64,000 nt of DNA from Roridomyces roridus (taxonomy: Eukaryota > Basidiomycota > Agaricomycetes > Agaricales > Mycenaceae), in contig JARKIF010000002.1 of NCBI GenBank assembly GCA_029378245.1, positions 1,860,001-1,924,000 of the forward strand, written 5' to 3'. Positions 43,047 through 52,835 of this stretch are shown piece by piece. The position numbers and the translations under genes are program-made. The number at the start of each line of letters is the position of its first letter. Within the stretch, counting starts at the first letter, position 1. The notes below the pieces were generated by a model. The model searched no databases. It was not told the origin of the DNA and saw nothing but the letters and a program-made list of their open reading frames with translations.

Positions 43047-46008
43047 ATGCTTCCCTCCACCACCACCGCGGCCACTGCCAGGACGAGAAAAGTGGACAGG
43101 GCTTGCGACGGATGTCGGAGGCGTAAAAGCAAGTGCGATGGCCCACGGCTCAAGGGCTCCTGTTCAAATTGTACTGCGGCCCACAAGTCCTGCACATACC
43201 TGCAAGTTTCTTCCTCTGTCGCGTGCTCTCTCCTCACCCCGATTCAGAGAAGCGTCTACTCCGAGGGGCCCTCCGAAAGCGTACGCGCCGAGCTCCCATT
43301 CGACGCGTTGAAGCTGATCCGTTCTCAGTTATGTCACCGCTCTCGAAGACAGACTCGAACACCTCGAGCAGCTCCTCAAGCAGGCAGGTTTTTGTTTCCA
43401 GCCCACTCGTGCATCCACTCAGACCTCTTTTCTAGGTGCGGCCGGACACTGACTTTACTCCCGAGCTAGGGCCTCCCGTTCCCCGTGATTCTTGGAAGGA
43501 GGATAGTGCACCCGTGCCCAGCACTTCCCGCGTTCGGTCCAGTGGCTCCCAGTCAAACACCCTGCGTTTAAAAACTGGTCTTGCATTAAACCTCCATCCC
43601 CGCCGCTCCCGCCGCGACTCGGACTCGGACTCGGATGGCTTCTCCTCCTCCGACTCGGAACATATGGTCGAGGGTCTCAATGGCGGTCGGCTCAGACTCA
43701 CTCTGCGCTCCACGCATGACAGAGAAGAGTATGACCCCATCAACACCCGATTTCACGGCAAAAGCAGCCTCGGCGCTCTAATTGAGGCAACTCGTCGATA
43801 TAAGGAGTTGCATATTTCCGAAACTGGGCGGGCTGACCACCGAGAATCGAAATTGCCGGCACCCGATACGCCTGTCATTGCACCCTCGAAGCGACCTGCC
43901 TTCTGGCTGGCCCATCCGGTATGTACCTCCGAATCTGTAATTGCTCCCGACTTAGCCGCCTCAAGTGGGAACTCCAATGGGAGGGGTTCGAAGTTGATAC
44001 CGATAAACTCCTCCTTTCGGTTATTGAAGAATTTCCACCCCCTGCCTTGGCCGCAGAACTGATCGACCTATATTTCATTCACATCAACTCGCAGCTGCCA
44101 CTGCTCCATCGTCCAACATTTGAGCGACAGTTCAGAGATGGCCGCCATCATCACAACATATGGTTCAGCTGTGTGTGCCTAGGCATCTTCGCCACCGCCA
44201 GTCGATGGTGCAATGATCCCCTCGTGCTTCCTCGAGATTGCGCTCGAACAAGCTCCGGTGCTCTCGATTGGACCAGTGCAGGCTGGCACTACCACACTGT
44301 CGCAATGGGTATTACTTCCAATCTACCATCTATTGTCCGGCACTAACAAAGGAGAAGGAATTCACCGCATCCGCCAAAGCTTGCTTTATCCTGCATCTCT
44401 TGAAGAAATCCAGACTTTCTCTTTACTCGCTGCATTTCTCCGTGGTACTGTATGTGCCCCCGTCCGGTTTCTGATGCCTTGTGATTTTTAACCCGCCCTT
44501 TAGTCTAATCACCCGTCCGGCTGGATGTTTGTTAGTATCGGACTGCGGAAAGCACAAGATGTCGGCGCCCACCGCAGAAAACTCTACAGCAGCCAACCGA
44601 GCGTGGAAGAAGAGCTTTGGAAGAAGGCGGTATGGTGCCTAATCTCGTATGATCGTTTCGGGAGCGCAATCTTGGGGCGGACATGTGCCGTCGGCGAAGA
44701 AGAGTGAGCACACCTCGCGCCACAGTCATCCTGTGTCTCAATGGAGAAACAGCTTCGATCTAGAACCTATCGTCGAGGTGGACGATGAGTATTGGGAAGC
44801 CGATCCTCCCTTTTACCAGCCACCGAACGTACCTTGTCGGATAACAAGCTTCAATCTGTGGCTCAGGCTGTCCCAGATCGTCACATACACCGTAAAAACT
44901 ATTGCAAGTGCCGCACGCTCCTGGATAATTATTTCATTAACGATATACATAGTATGCCGTTCACAATCCTCGCGCTCTCCTTGGCCGCATAGCCAAAGTA
45001 CGAACAGACGAAGTCATAGCGCAGTTGACCCGCGCCCTGCAAGACTGGCTTCGTTCGGTACCTAAATATTGTGAGTCTGGATCAAACCAGTTTCCTGCTT
45101 AACATCGTTCCAGTGCAATGGTCGAACGATATAGAAGACGATGAACTGTCAAATCAGGTATGATTTCTCTCTCCATCTTTCATCGTTCCTGACACAACGC
45201 AAGTCTGCAACACTGTATACCACCTACTATCTCGCCGAAATGCTTATTTATCGAGCTTTCATACCGCCTGTATCCTCAGCCCCCGCGCCCTCCCCAGGGC
45301 CCCATATTCCGGCATCTTTTCCGGCCCTAACCTATTGCATTACCGCCGCACGCTCCTCCGCCAGGATTGTAGAGGTCCAACTGGCCCGCGGATGGACTAA
45401 TATACCGACCCTCATCGCCGTTTCGCAACTGTCTGCGGCCATTCTGACGCTGGGCATATGGGACTGTAAAGCAAAGCAGCAGAACGAGTCTGGGGATATC
45501 AAACCGCCACTGGCTCATACCATCGCGACATTGCTGGATGATGTGAGCATTTTCATCGGTGCTCTCGAATGGGCGGCCGGTCGTTGGGAGAACTGCAATA
45601 CTCTCGTGTAGGTTTTCTCTCTGGTTTCAGGAGCAGCACTGACTGGAGTCTAGCCGTGTCTTGAAAAAGGCTTTGCCTAAAGACGAAATTGTTAGGCCAA
45701 GCCCTCCGAGACCGAGAGATAGGAGGATGGGGGATAGCCTGTCTCCTACAACCTCGCACTTGCACCCTTACGCCGATACGCGCAGAGTTGAGCTCGAACA
45801 TTGGTCGCCATCTACGGTCCGTCTTGACGAATCCGCGACGCCGAGGTCTTACACCATATCGCGCACCCTTCCAAGGTTAGCTGCAACCTTTCCTTGCGTA
45901 CTTTATTCACACTTGTACAGAGATCCCACTTGGGACGGCAACTACCCGGAAAATAACGCAGGTGCAAGCACCAGCTACCCTCGCCCATCTTTTGACGATC
46001 TACAGTAG
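43047..46008 (+). CDS. Zn2Cys6 fungal transcription factor
   Basis: The N-terminus has the binuclear zinc cluster RACDGCRRRKSKCDGPRLKG then SCSNCTAAHKSCTY. A linker and dimerisation coil follow; splicing out about 43298-43345 gives RGPPKAYVTALEDRLEHLEQ then LLKQ, the usual layout. The middle holds a fungal-specific transcription factor domain: LIDLYFIHINSQLPLLHRPT, FERQFRDGR, IWFSCVCLGIFATASRW. Many introns interrupt 43.2-46.0 kb. The linker phrase GGRLRLTLRSTHDREEYDPI and GALIEATRRYKELHI resembles a common Agaricomycete regulator group. The last exon reads FDDLQ then TAG, and that stop (46006-46008) lies inside the terminal repeat of an inserted MITE, so the C-terminus may be truncated. Target genes are unknown. 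Confidence 0.85.
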
Positions 46009-46508
46009 AGTCGGTCTTGTGGAATACTATCATGCGGAATATCCGTGGTATGGAATAGGATTTGGGGTGCTCCCGGGTCGGGAGCAGCCAAATATTCCAC
46101 TCACCGTGTTCTGGAATATGGAATAGGCTGCCGGTCCCATTATTCCACATCGCGGTGGCCGAAAATGGCAAAATGAGGGTGTTTGAGTGATCCAGAGGTC
46201 GAAATCCAGCATTGTTCACTGATAACAATCAACATTGGCAATCCCGGCCCATTGTCTCTCGCTGATAGCTTGTTTGATCTCAGTTCCGTGACCCCATCAC
46301 ATACTGATCAGGCCTGATCCTGCTGATGGCAAGACCGTAGGCCTGTATTGCAAATGCGGCCTGTGCTTGAGTCCGTCTCAGCACTGGAATGCCACGGGAC
46401 TGAACAATGTTCCGTATTTTGAGAATAGTCTTGAATTTACAAAATAGAAATTAAATAATTCAAAAATAATCCATATATTCCATGTGGAATAACCGTCATA
46501 TGGAATAC

Positions 46509-46713
46509 TGGAATCGTGCTCACCTAGAGCCGATACCAAGATGTTTCGAGTCGTCAAGAAAGGAGAATTATCACACGGGAAAAAGAATCTAGACCCTTTT
46601 CAGGGAGTCGGGTTGGAGACACTAGCTAGGTACAGTCGAGACGGAAGTAACAGAAAGAGAGAGAGTCTAAATATCCATATACACAAACATCAGATGTAAG
46701 CAGCATGATTACA
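46509..46713 (-). repeat. 3' LTR of the chromovirus
   Basis: This 205-bp repeat starts TGGAATCGTGCTCACC and ends GCAGCATGATTACA on the plus strand. It matches 52076-52280 over its whole length as far as I can see. In element orientation it starts TGTAATCATG and ends GATTCCA. A TATA-like stretch, GTATATGGATATT, lies about 30 bases into the LTR in that orientation. Confidence 0.95.
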
Positions 46714-46726
46714 CCCCTCCCCTCCC
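46714..46726 (-). other. Polypurine tract of the chromovirus
   Basis: On the element's coding strand the sequence GGGAGGGGAGGGG directly abuts the 3' LTR, preceded by a T run. This is the expected position and composition for the plus-strand primer. Confidence 0.8.
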
Positions 46727-46797
46727 AAAAAAATGGGCTATGGGTTGAAGGGAGAGAAGGTACAATAGAATGTCAGTTGCAGAGGTGATGAAATCTA

Positions 46798-49700
46798 TCA
46801 GCAGTTTCTGTCGAGTTGAGCGAGCCATCGATCCAATGCTTCACACTCAGCAAGTTCACGACCCGGGAGCCAGCGCATATCCTCGTCACCATGGCCGGCC
46901 CAGCGCACTAGATATTGTTTACCTCGGCCTCGTTTCCTTTCATCGATGATCTCATCTATGAGCCATTCCTCAGCGCCGTGAGGTGTGATGACGGGCCCTG
47001 GTCTGGGTAGTTCGCGGTCGGGGAATAAATTGGTGTCATTCTCGATGTAAGGTTCAATTTCAGAGGTGTGGAAAACGGGGAAGACCCCGGGCTGGGTTGT
47101 CATGTCAAGAGTCACAGTAGAGCACTCGCTGTGCACGTCCGTAATGACATATGGTCCATCGAAACGGGGCATGAATTTGGCACAACGGCCCTCCTTTGTC
47201 CGCAAGTACATCGACCGGCGATGTTCAGTTGTCAGTTTTACTCGGTCCCCTATCTTATAGTCGGGATCACCGCGTCGTTGTTTATTCGCATTCGCCGCTT
47301 GGACCACTTTAGCAGCCAGTAAACTGTCGCGGGCGTCCGCAACATCTTGTTCCAATTTCGAGATGATGTCGGCAGCAGCAACATCTTCCGCGCTCACGTC
47401 TGAATCAGGAGTCACCAGAGGCGGAATTAAGCGGGGGGAACGACCTAGTTTAAGTTGGAAAGGGGAGTAGCCTGTTGATTTGTTGACCGTGTTCATAATG
47501 TGGAATCGGACCCGTGGGAGGGCTCGTACCCAGCCACGTTGATTCCGTGCGACATGATATCGAATGCATTGATTGAGTGTCTTGTTGGTGCGTTCGCTAG
47601 ACCCATCCGTTTCGGGATGGAAGGCAGACGAAAGCTTTAGTTTGACACCCGTTAATTTGTGGAGTGCTTTCCAGAATTTGGAAATAAAAAGCTTGTCGCG
47701 GTCTGAGATGATTTCCAAGGGCAACCCATTTTCGCAATACCAAACATCGAAAAACAGCACGGCGAATTTCTCCGCCGTGATATCAGTCCGCGTTGGTGCC
47801 AGTTGCACATCTGATCCGAGGCGGTCGGTCATTGTCACGATGCAGTTAAAGTTTTCTTCCTCTGGAAGCGGTCCAACAAAATCAATGGCGACAGAGTCGC
47901 CACGCTCATCCGGAACTGGAAGTGGGTGAAGGGGGCCAGAGGGTTTGTTGGTGGTGGATTTGTTTCGTTGGCAGTCAGGACAAGAGGGGATATAGGCAGT
48001 CTCAAGATCACGACGCATGTTCGGCCAGTAATAAGATTTTCGGAGGGAGCCATATGATTTTTCGAATCCAAAGTGACCCAAGGAGTCATGTGCAAGGCGG
48101 AAGAGATGTTCTCGGATGTGTCCGACGCGGGGTACCATGAGGCGGTCGTGAATGTACCAGAGCCCATCTTTCAGCTCCAGACCTGGGATGCTGTCGACAA
48201 CCGAAGGGAACTTGGCGCTCCATGGGTCATCCTTGTACCCGCCCTTGATGGACTGGACGATTTCGCCATCAACAGCCACCGACATGATTGTCGATAGGTG
48301 GTCGGCCGGGGAGTCTCTGATACGTGTTGTGGCCAGACAATGGGCTGTCATGAGAGGAGTGTTCACCGCAGGCCCGGCAATAGCAAGACAGGCGATGACA
48401 TCGCAGTCATCGTCGCATGGCTCGCAGGCGTACTTTTCGGCCTCTGTGCTCTCCGCAAACTCCGTGCGGGACAACGCATCCGCGACCGTGTTATCCTCAC
48501 CCTTGACGTAGATTATCTTGACGTCAAATTGAGACATAAATTCCATCCAGCGTGCTTGCCGGCGGGAGAGGTCACGTTGGGAATTGAAATTTTCCAATGT
48601 TCGATGGTCGGTGTACACAAAAACTTGAGAGCCGATCAAGTCAGCGCGCCACAAGCGAAGCGCTCGGATGATAGCAAGGAGTTCTTTCTCATGAACCGGA
48701 TAGTTTAGCTCAGGTCCCTTGAAGGTGCGAGAATCAAAAGCTACAGGCCGCGCGGTTTCCCAGGTCTCTCCGAAGGAGAGTATTGCCCCTGAGCGACGGT
48801 CACTAGCGTCGGTTGTGACAAATATTTTGTTCGAACCCATATTTTCATGGTCAATCGTGGTTAAGCAATCAGCGCTCGTCACAATTTCCTTGACCTGGTC
48901 AAAGGCAAACTGGTACTCAGATGTCCACTCGGGAAAAATCTTATCTGCCGCTTTTGTTGTCAAACGGTGTAATACTTCTGTGTGGTCGGCAAGTTTCGGA
49001 AGGAACTGGCTCACGTATCGTACCAGGCCCAGGAAGGCGCGTACATTTGTGGACGATTTCGGAGTGGGCCAGTTGAGAATTCTCTCAATTTTCGATTTAT
49101 CAGGTTCAATGCCCCGGGCAGAGATGCGGTGCCCAAGGAAAGTGACTTCGTCGCAGAATAGTTTAGTCTTCTTCGGGTTACAGTATAACTTGTTTTCTTT
49201 GAGGGCCTCGAAGATCAAGCGAACATGCTTGGCATGTTCCTCCTCGTCTTGGGACCAGATGATAATGTCGTCAAGATAAACATGACAGAATTTCCCGATA
49301 TATTGTCGCAAGGCTGCAGTGACTCGTCGTTGTTGTACCGCCGGTGCGTTTCGCAAACCCTGCGGCATGACTAGCCACTCATACAGCCCCAGCGGGGTGC
49401 TGACAGCCGTATATTGAATTGAATCGGGATGGAGGCGAGTCTGGTAGAAACTGTCGGTGAAATCAATTGTTGACCAAATTTTTCCTTTCGTGCAGTCCGC
49501 CAGAATGTCGTCAACGCGGGGGAGAGGAAAGTTGTCATGCACAGTGTTCGAGTTTATGTCACGGAAATCGTTTATCCAGCGAGGTAGGACCATTTTATCC
49601 GCCTTTGGAATCAGAAAGGCAGGCGAGGCGAAGGGCGAGTTAGAAGGACGGATTCGGCCGGCATCGAGATGGCCCTGTATCAGGGTCTGCCAAGCCTCCT

Positions 49701-51552
49701 TGTACTTTCGAGGGCTTTGATATGTCCGTTTTGAGAGCGTTTTCTGAGAGTCTTTTATCTTGATGTGGCAGAGGACGTCCGTCGGCAGATCGTCTACGTG
49801 AGGAATTGGTTCGAAAATCCGCTTGAACTCGGCCTTGATCGAGTCGCCTAGTTTCTGGAGACGTTCCATTTCCGCCAGTCCGGCAATACGGTCACGAACG
49901 GCGGCAACGACATCCACTTCCCGTACTTTCTCAAAAAGGTTTGCATCAGTCAGTTCTTGCAGTCGGGCAGCGCAAGTGGTATGAAGTTCCTGAGCAAGTA
50001 GTTTGTGATCTTCTTTTGTCTTCTTAAGCATTTCACGCAGCCGCGGCTTTGGTGCAGGCTTTGGCACTATAGGTTCTGGATCAAGAAGATTATAATTGGT
50101 ACGTTTATCAATTACAGTTCGCTCCGCGTGGTCAACGACAATGGAGTTACGCTTTAGGAAAGGGAGACCGAGGATCACGGGGGCACAGAGAGAGGGCGCA
50201 ACAATGGCGCGTACAGTAAGGGTTTGGTACGAGGAGTCATGTGAAATTGCAGAAAAATTTACGTATTCGGTCAAAGGTGCAGGGCTGGGCGAGTCGGGGA
50301 ATGCAGCAGATACATGTAAAGGTTCGTGGAGGGTGCGTCGTGGGAGGCCGAGTTGCGTAACAAGGTCTTCACGTATCAAGACTAAATGTGCACCATTGTC
50401 AATAAGACCCTGGACAGGAAGAGGGAAGTCACAGTTCGGGCCCTCCATGAGGAAATCCCAGAACAAGTGCGCATCACTCACAGAGGCAGTTGAGTCGACA
50501 CTGTCGTCCGCGTCTTCGACGCCAGCAAACCCTACCGCGGCAACAGGCAGGGCTGCACCGGCGATGACGGCGGCCACGGGCTTGGGTGCAACTCCGAACT
50601 TGGCACGTTGGGCAGCGGTGAGGTTTGCCTTGGCGTTCTCGATGGTGGCCTCGGTGATACGCTGGTGGGAAGCCGAAGGCCATGCGCAAGTTTTATCGCG
50701 GTCGTTTGCGTGATCAACAAAGGGGACACGGCAGCGCGTGCAGCCGTGACTCGCAAGCAGCAGTGTGCGCTCATCGTCTTGCAGTTTAGGGCAACGCTCC
50801 TGACGATGCGAGGTCGACGCCTGTGTAGAAGCGGAGGAGGAAGGGGGGTGGTTCTCGGCATTGCTGCGGGGGCGCTTGTTGGGACGCTCCTCAGCATTGA
50901 CGTTGCTGCGACGATCACGCTCACGCGTACGTTGCTCAAGCTCACGTCTAGCCCGCTCGCGTTCTTCTGCGACCTGATTGAGACGCGCAATGTTACGCAA
51001 ACGGATGTTGTCGCGGCTCTTGACGAGCTCGCACCACTTCTTGTAATCATCCTCGGCAGCGGCCTTGCCGTCGTCGTCAAGGTCCTCCGCAAGATCCGTA
51101 AGCATGTTTGATTCGAGAAGGGAACGGATCTGTGCGGGGCTGAGATGGGCGTCGGTGTTGACGAGGAGGGAGTTCGTGCGCTCGACGGCGGTCAAGAACT
51201 TGAGGAAGGTCTCCTTTGGTCCTTGTTTACGACCGTTAAGCTCCTTCTTTATAGTGCGAATCCAATCGGTGGGCAGGAGGTGCTCGCGAACCTTTCCCAT
51301 GAACGACTTGAAATCGAGGGCGGCGGCAGCGGTGCGTTCCTCATCGTTTTCGAGCCAGTCGGTGATGCGGTAGTCGCGCAAGCATCCCATGACGTGCGCA
51401 ACCTGCTCTGCAGCGGCAATTTTCTTCGCCGTGAAGTAGGAGCCGGCGTGGCACTCGAATTTCCGAAGCTGGTCTTGAGTGACCTCGCCCTCGTGAAGGA
51501 GTGGAGGCTTGCCAACAGGGAGATCGAGTTGTGCAGCGTCTGGAGATGACAT
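46798..51552 (-). CDS. Gag-Pol polyprotein of a chromovirus (1,584 aa)
   Basis: One frame carries all domains, with no frameshift between Gag and Pol. Approximate residues: helical Gag capsid 40-200; an unusual zinc knuckle CTRC...H...C at about 270; aspartic protease at about 385, with the active site LIDNGAHLVLI (DNG rather than D-S/T-G); reverse transcriptase with YLDD at about 758; RNase H with TTDASDRRSG at about 909; and integrase with an N-terminal zinc region (LAHDSLGHFGFEK, CPDCQRN). The integrase catalytic triad is D in IDFVGPLP (about 1226), D in SDRDKLF (about 1286) and E in SSERTNK (about 1318). The C-terminal chromodomain (EEWLIDEIIDERKRGRGKQY, LVRWAG) directs integration to marked chromatin in related elements. 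The open frame extends 41 codons upstream without an ATG, so the first ATG at 51550-51552 is used. Confidence 0.93.
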   Translation of the reverse strand: MSSPDAAQLDLPVGKPPLLHEGEVTQDQLRKFECHAGSYFTAKKIAAAEQVAHVMGCLRDYRITDWLENDEERTAAAALDFKSFMGKVREHLLPTDWIRTIKKELNGRKQGPKETFLKFLTAVERTNSLLVNTDAHLSPAQIRSLLESNMLTDLAEDLDDDGKAAAEDDYKKWCELVKSRDNIRLRNIARLNQVAEERERARRELEQRTRERDRRSNVNAEERPNKRPRSNAENHPPSSSASTQASTSHRQERCPKLQDDERTLLLASHGCTRCRVPFVDHANDRDKTCAWPSASHQRITEATIENAKANLTAAQRAKFGVAPKPVAAVIAGAALPVAAVGFAGVEDADDSVDSTASVSDAHLFWDFLMEGPNCDFPLPVQGLIDNGAHLVLIREDLVTQLGLPRRTLHEPLHVSAAFPDSPSPAPLTEYVNFSAISHDSSYQTLTVRAIVAPSLCAPVILGLPFLKRNSIVVDHAERTVIDKRTNYNLLDPEPIVPKPAPKPRLREMLKKTKEDHKLLAQELHTTCAARLQELTDANLFEKVREVDVVAAVRDRIAGLAEMERLQKLGDSIKAEFKRIFEPIPHVDDLPTDVLCHIKIKDSQKTLSKRTYQSPRKYKEAWQTLIQGHLDAGRIRPSNSPFASPAFLIPKADKMVLPRWINDFRDINSNTVHDNFPLPRVDDILADCTKGKIWSTIDFTDSFYQTRLHPDSIQYTAVSTPLGLYEWLVMPQGLRNAPAVQQRRVTAALRQYIGKFCHVYLDDIIIWSQDEEEHAKHVRLIFEALKENKLYCNPKKTKLFCDEVTFLGHRISARGIEPDKSKIERILNWPTPKSSTNVRAFLGLVRYVSQFLPKLADHTEVLHRLTTKAADKIFPEWTSEYQFAFDQVKEIVTSADCLTTIDHENMGSNKIFVTTDASDRRSGAILSFGETWETARPVAFDSRTFKGPELNYPVHEKELLAIIRALRLWRADLIGSQVFVYTDHRTLENFNSQRDLSRRQARWMEFMSQFDVKIIYVKGEDNTVADALSRTEFAESTEAEKYACEPCDDDCDVIACLAIAGPAVNTPLMTAHCLATTRIRDSPADHLSTIMSVAVDGEIVQSIKGGYKDDPWSAKFPSVVDSIPGLELKDGLWYIHDRLMVPRVGHIREHLFRLAHDSLGHFGFEKSYGSLRKSYYWPNMRRDLETAYIPSCPDCQRNKSTTNKPSGPLHPLPVPDERGDSVAIDFVGPLPEEENFNCIVTMTDRLGSDVQLAPTRTDITAEKFAVLFFDVWYCENGLPLEIISDRDKLFISKFWKALHKLTGVKLKLSSAFHPETDGSSERTNKTLNQCIRYHVARNQRGWVRALPRVRFHIMNTVNKSTGYSPFQLKLGRSPRLIPPLVTPDSDVSAEDVAAADIISKLEQDVADARDSLLAAKVVQAANANKQRRGDPDYKIGDRVKLTTEHRRSMYLRTKEGRCAKFMPRFDGPYVITDVHSECSTVTLDMTTQPGVFPVFHTSEIEPYIENDTNLFPDRELPRPGPVITPHGAEEWLIDEIIDERKRGRGKQYLVRWAGHGDEDMRWLPGRELAECEALDRWLAQLDRNC

Positions 51553-52075
51553 CGAGGAATGTGGGGCAGGGTATGTGATGGGTGCAAGGTCTGAGTCCGA
51601 ATCCGAATCTGAGATGTGGATGGAAGGGATGGACACGTCAATTGGTGTCAAAGGGGAGGACGGTGGGGTGGGCACGCGAGTTGGTTCTGTAGCTCCGGCT
51701 GTCTCAGCAGCTTTGGCTTGGAAACGAGTCTGAAGGGAGGTGGGGACGGATGGGTTTCATCCGGCCAGCGTGATGACGTGGCAGCGAAAGAGGGTCTCTG
51801 GCGACTTATCAGTCTCCAGAATGCAACAAGGGGTGGGTATGGGTGGGTCTGGCAGGTGGTGGGTGTGGACTGGTGGCTCTGAGAGGTCTCAGGCTGTCCG
51901 TGGAAAGGCAGGTACCAAGGAGACGCGATTGTGCACGTCCTAAGGCCCGGTGTGGGATTGCGTTCGAGACTGGTTGCGCAGGGATGACCCTGGCTGTCTC
52001 GACACGTGTGGGTATTCACGCTCAACGGCTGGCGTTGGCGAGACGAGGTGGAAAGGGCGGAAGATTCAAAAAAAA

Positions 52076-52280
52076 TGGAATCGTGCTCACCTAGAGCCGA
52101 TACCAAGATGTTTCGAGTCGTCAAGAAAGGAGAATTATCACACGGGAAAAAGAATCTAGACCCTTTTCAGGGAGTCGGGTTGGAGACACTAGCTAGGTAC
52201 AGTCGAGACGGAAGTAACAGAAAGAGAGAGAGTCTAAATATCCATATACACAAACATCAGATGTAAGCAGCATGATTACA
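52076..52280 (-). repeat. 5' LTR of the chromovirus
   Basis: This is the partner of the LTR at 46509-46713, with equal length and no difference seen. The internal boundary (52075) follows a run of eight A on the plus strand. The outer boundary is followed by AATAC, the second copy of the target duplication. An untranslated leader of 523 bp separates this LTR from the Gag-Pol start codon. Confidence 0.95.
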
Positions 52281-52284
52281 AATA

Positions 52285-52672
52285 CTATCATTTGCCCTCC
52301 TTTGCACGATAATTTTGATGTCATTGCTGTGGGCTCAATTCTGGCTCGTTTACGCTCGGATTTGATTAGTGGCATCTGTAGTATGCCTACATACACCATG
52401 GCAAGTGGGATAATCATTGGACCGGATTTGAGGCCGCAGCGGACCTGCCGATGCCAGCCATCAAAATGCCTACCTTTGCACAACAAAGTCATCGCATTTT
52501 TTGACCCTTCTCTTGCTCTTATGGCTCCGAAAAAAATACAGTCATAAATTAGACATTCCCAAGATCAGTAAGGGTCAAAATCCCAAGTCAATTGAGGCAA
52601 AGATGAGTTCGGTGCAAAATCATTGATCGCTGTGCAAAGGTGGGCCATTGTGCAAAGGAGGGCAAATGATAG
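52285..52672. mobile_element. Tc1/mariner-like MITE with 23-bp inverted repeats
   Basis: A 388-bp non-coding element. Its perfect inverted ends are CTATCATTTGCCCTCCTTTG... at 52285 and the reverse complement, ...GGGCAAATGATAG, ending at 52672. TA lies on both sides (52283-52284 and 52673-52674). Subterminal copies of GTGCAAAGG occur at 52632-52640 and 52650-52658, with an inverted copy near 52472-52482. Its first base is shared with the chromovirus target duplication, so the retrotransposon landed exactly at the MITE edge. Confidence 0.85.
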
Positions 52673-52835
52673 TAGCCTTCGGACCGCTCCGGACAATATT
52701 CCATATCAGCAACTCTACTGTACATCTGTACCCAATAACATAAAGCTGTATCCCTAGCAAATCAAATGTCGTTGAAGGCATGGGCGAATTAAGTTACATG
52801 TAAAATGCTACAATAATGCTACAGGTCATGGTGGT

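Larger units (their letters stand above)
46509..52280 (-). mobile_element. Full-length Ty3/Gypsy chromovirus LTR retrotransposon
   Basis: A 5,772-bp element read on the minus strand. It has two 205-bp LTRs (46509-46713 and 52076-52280) that appear identical by eye and have TG...CA ends. The 5-bp target duplication AATAC is at 46504-46508 and 52281-52285. A polypurine tract sits next to the 3' LTR, and one uninterrupted Gag-Pol frame ends in a chromodomain. Identical LTRs, an intact ORF and a perfect duplication point to very recent insertion. The sequence just inside the 5' LTR on the coding strand (TTTTTTTTGAATC...) shows no obvious tRNA-complementary primer site. Confidence 0.95.
46002..52720. 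mobile_element. Tc1/pogo-like MITE split by later insertions
   Basis: Inverted ends CAGTAGAGT (46002-46010) and ACTCTACTG (52712-52720), each followed inward by a TGGAATA block, are bordered by TA at 46000-46001 and 52721-52722, the duplication used by Tc1/mariner/pogo elements. Without the retrotransposon and the second MITE, about 555 bp of AT-rich, non-coding sequence remains (46002-46508 plus 52673-52720). It contains more than ten copies of GGAATA or its complement TATTCC. No transposase is encoded. Confidence 0.6.

Noticed and set aside
48719..49279. Open frames on the plus strand within the retrotransposon
   Set aside because: They lie antisense to the intact Gag-Pol frame and carry no recognisable domain.
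51553..51675. Upstream extension of the Gag-Pol frame
   Set aside because: The 41 extra codons contain no ATG and begin only at a GTG; the first ATG at 51550-51552 is preferred.
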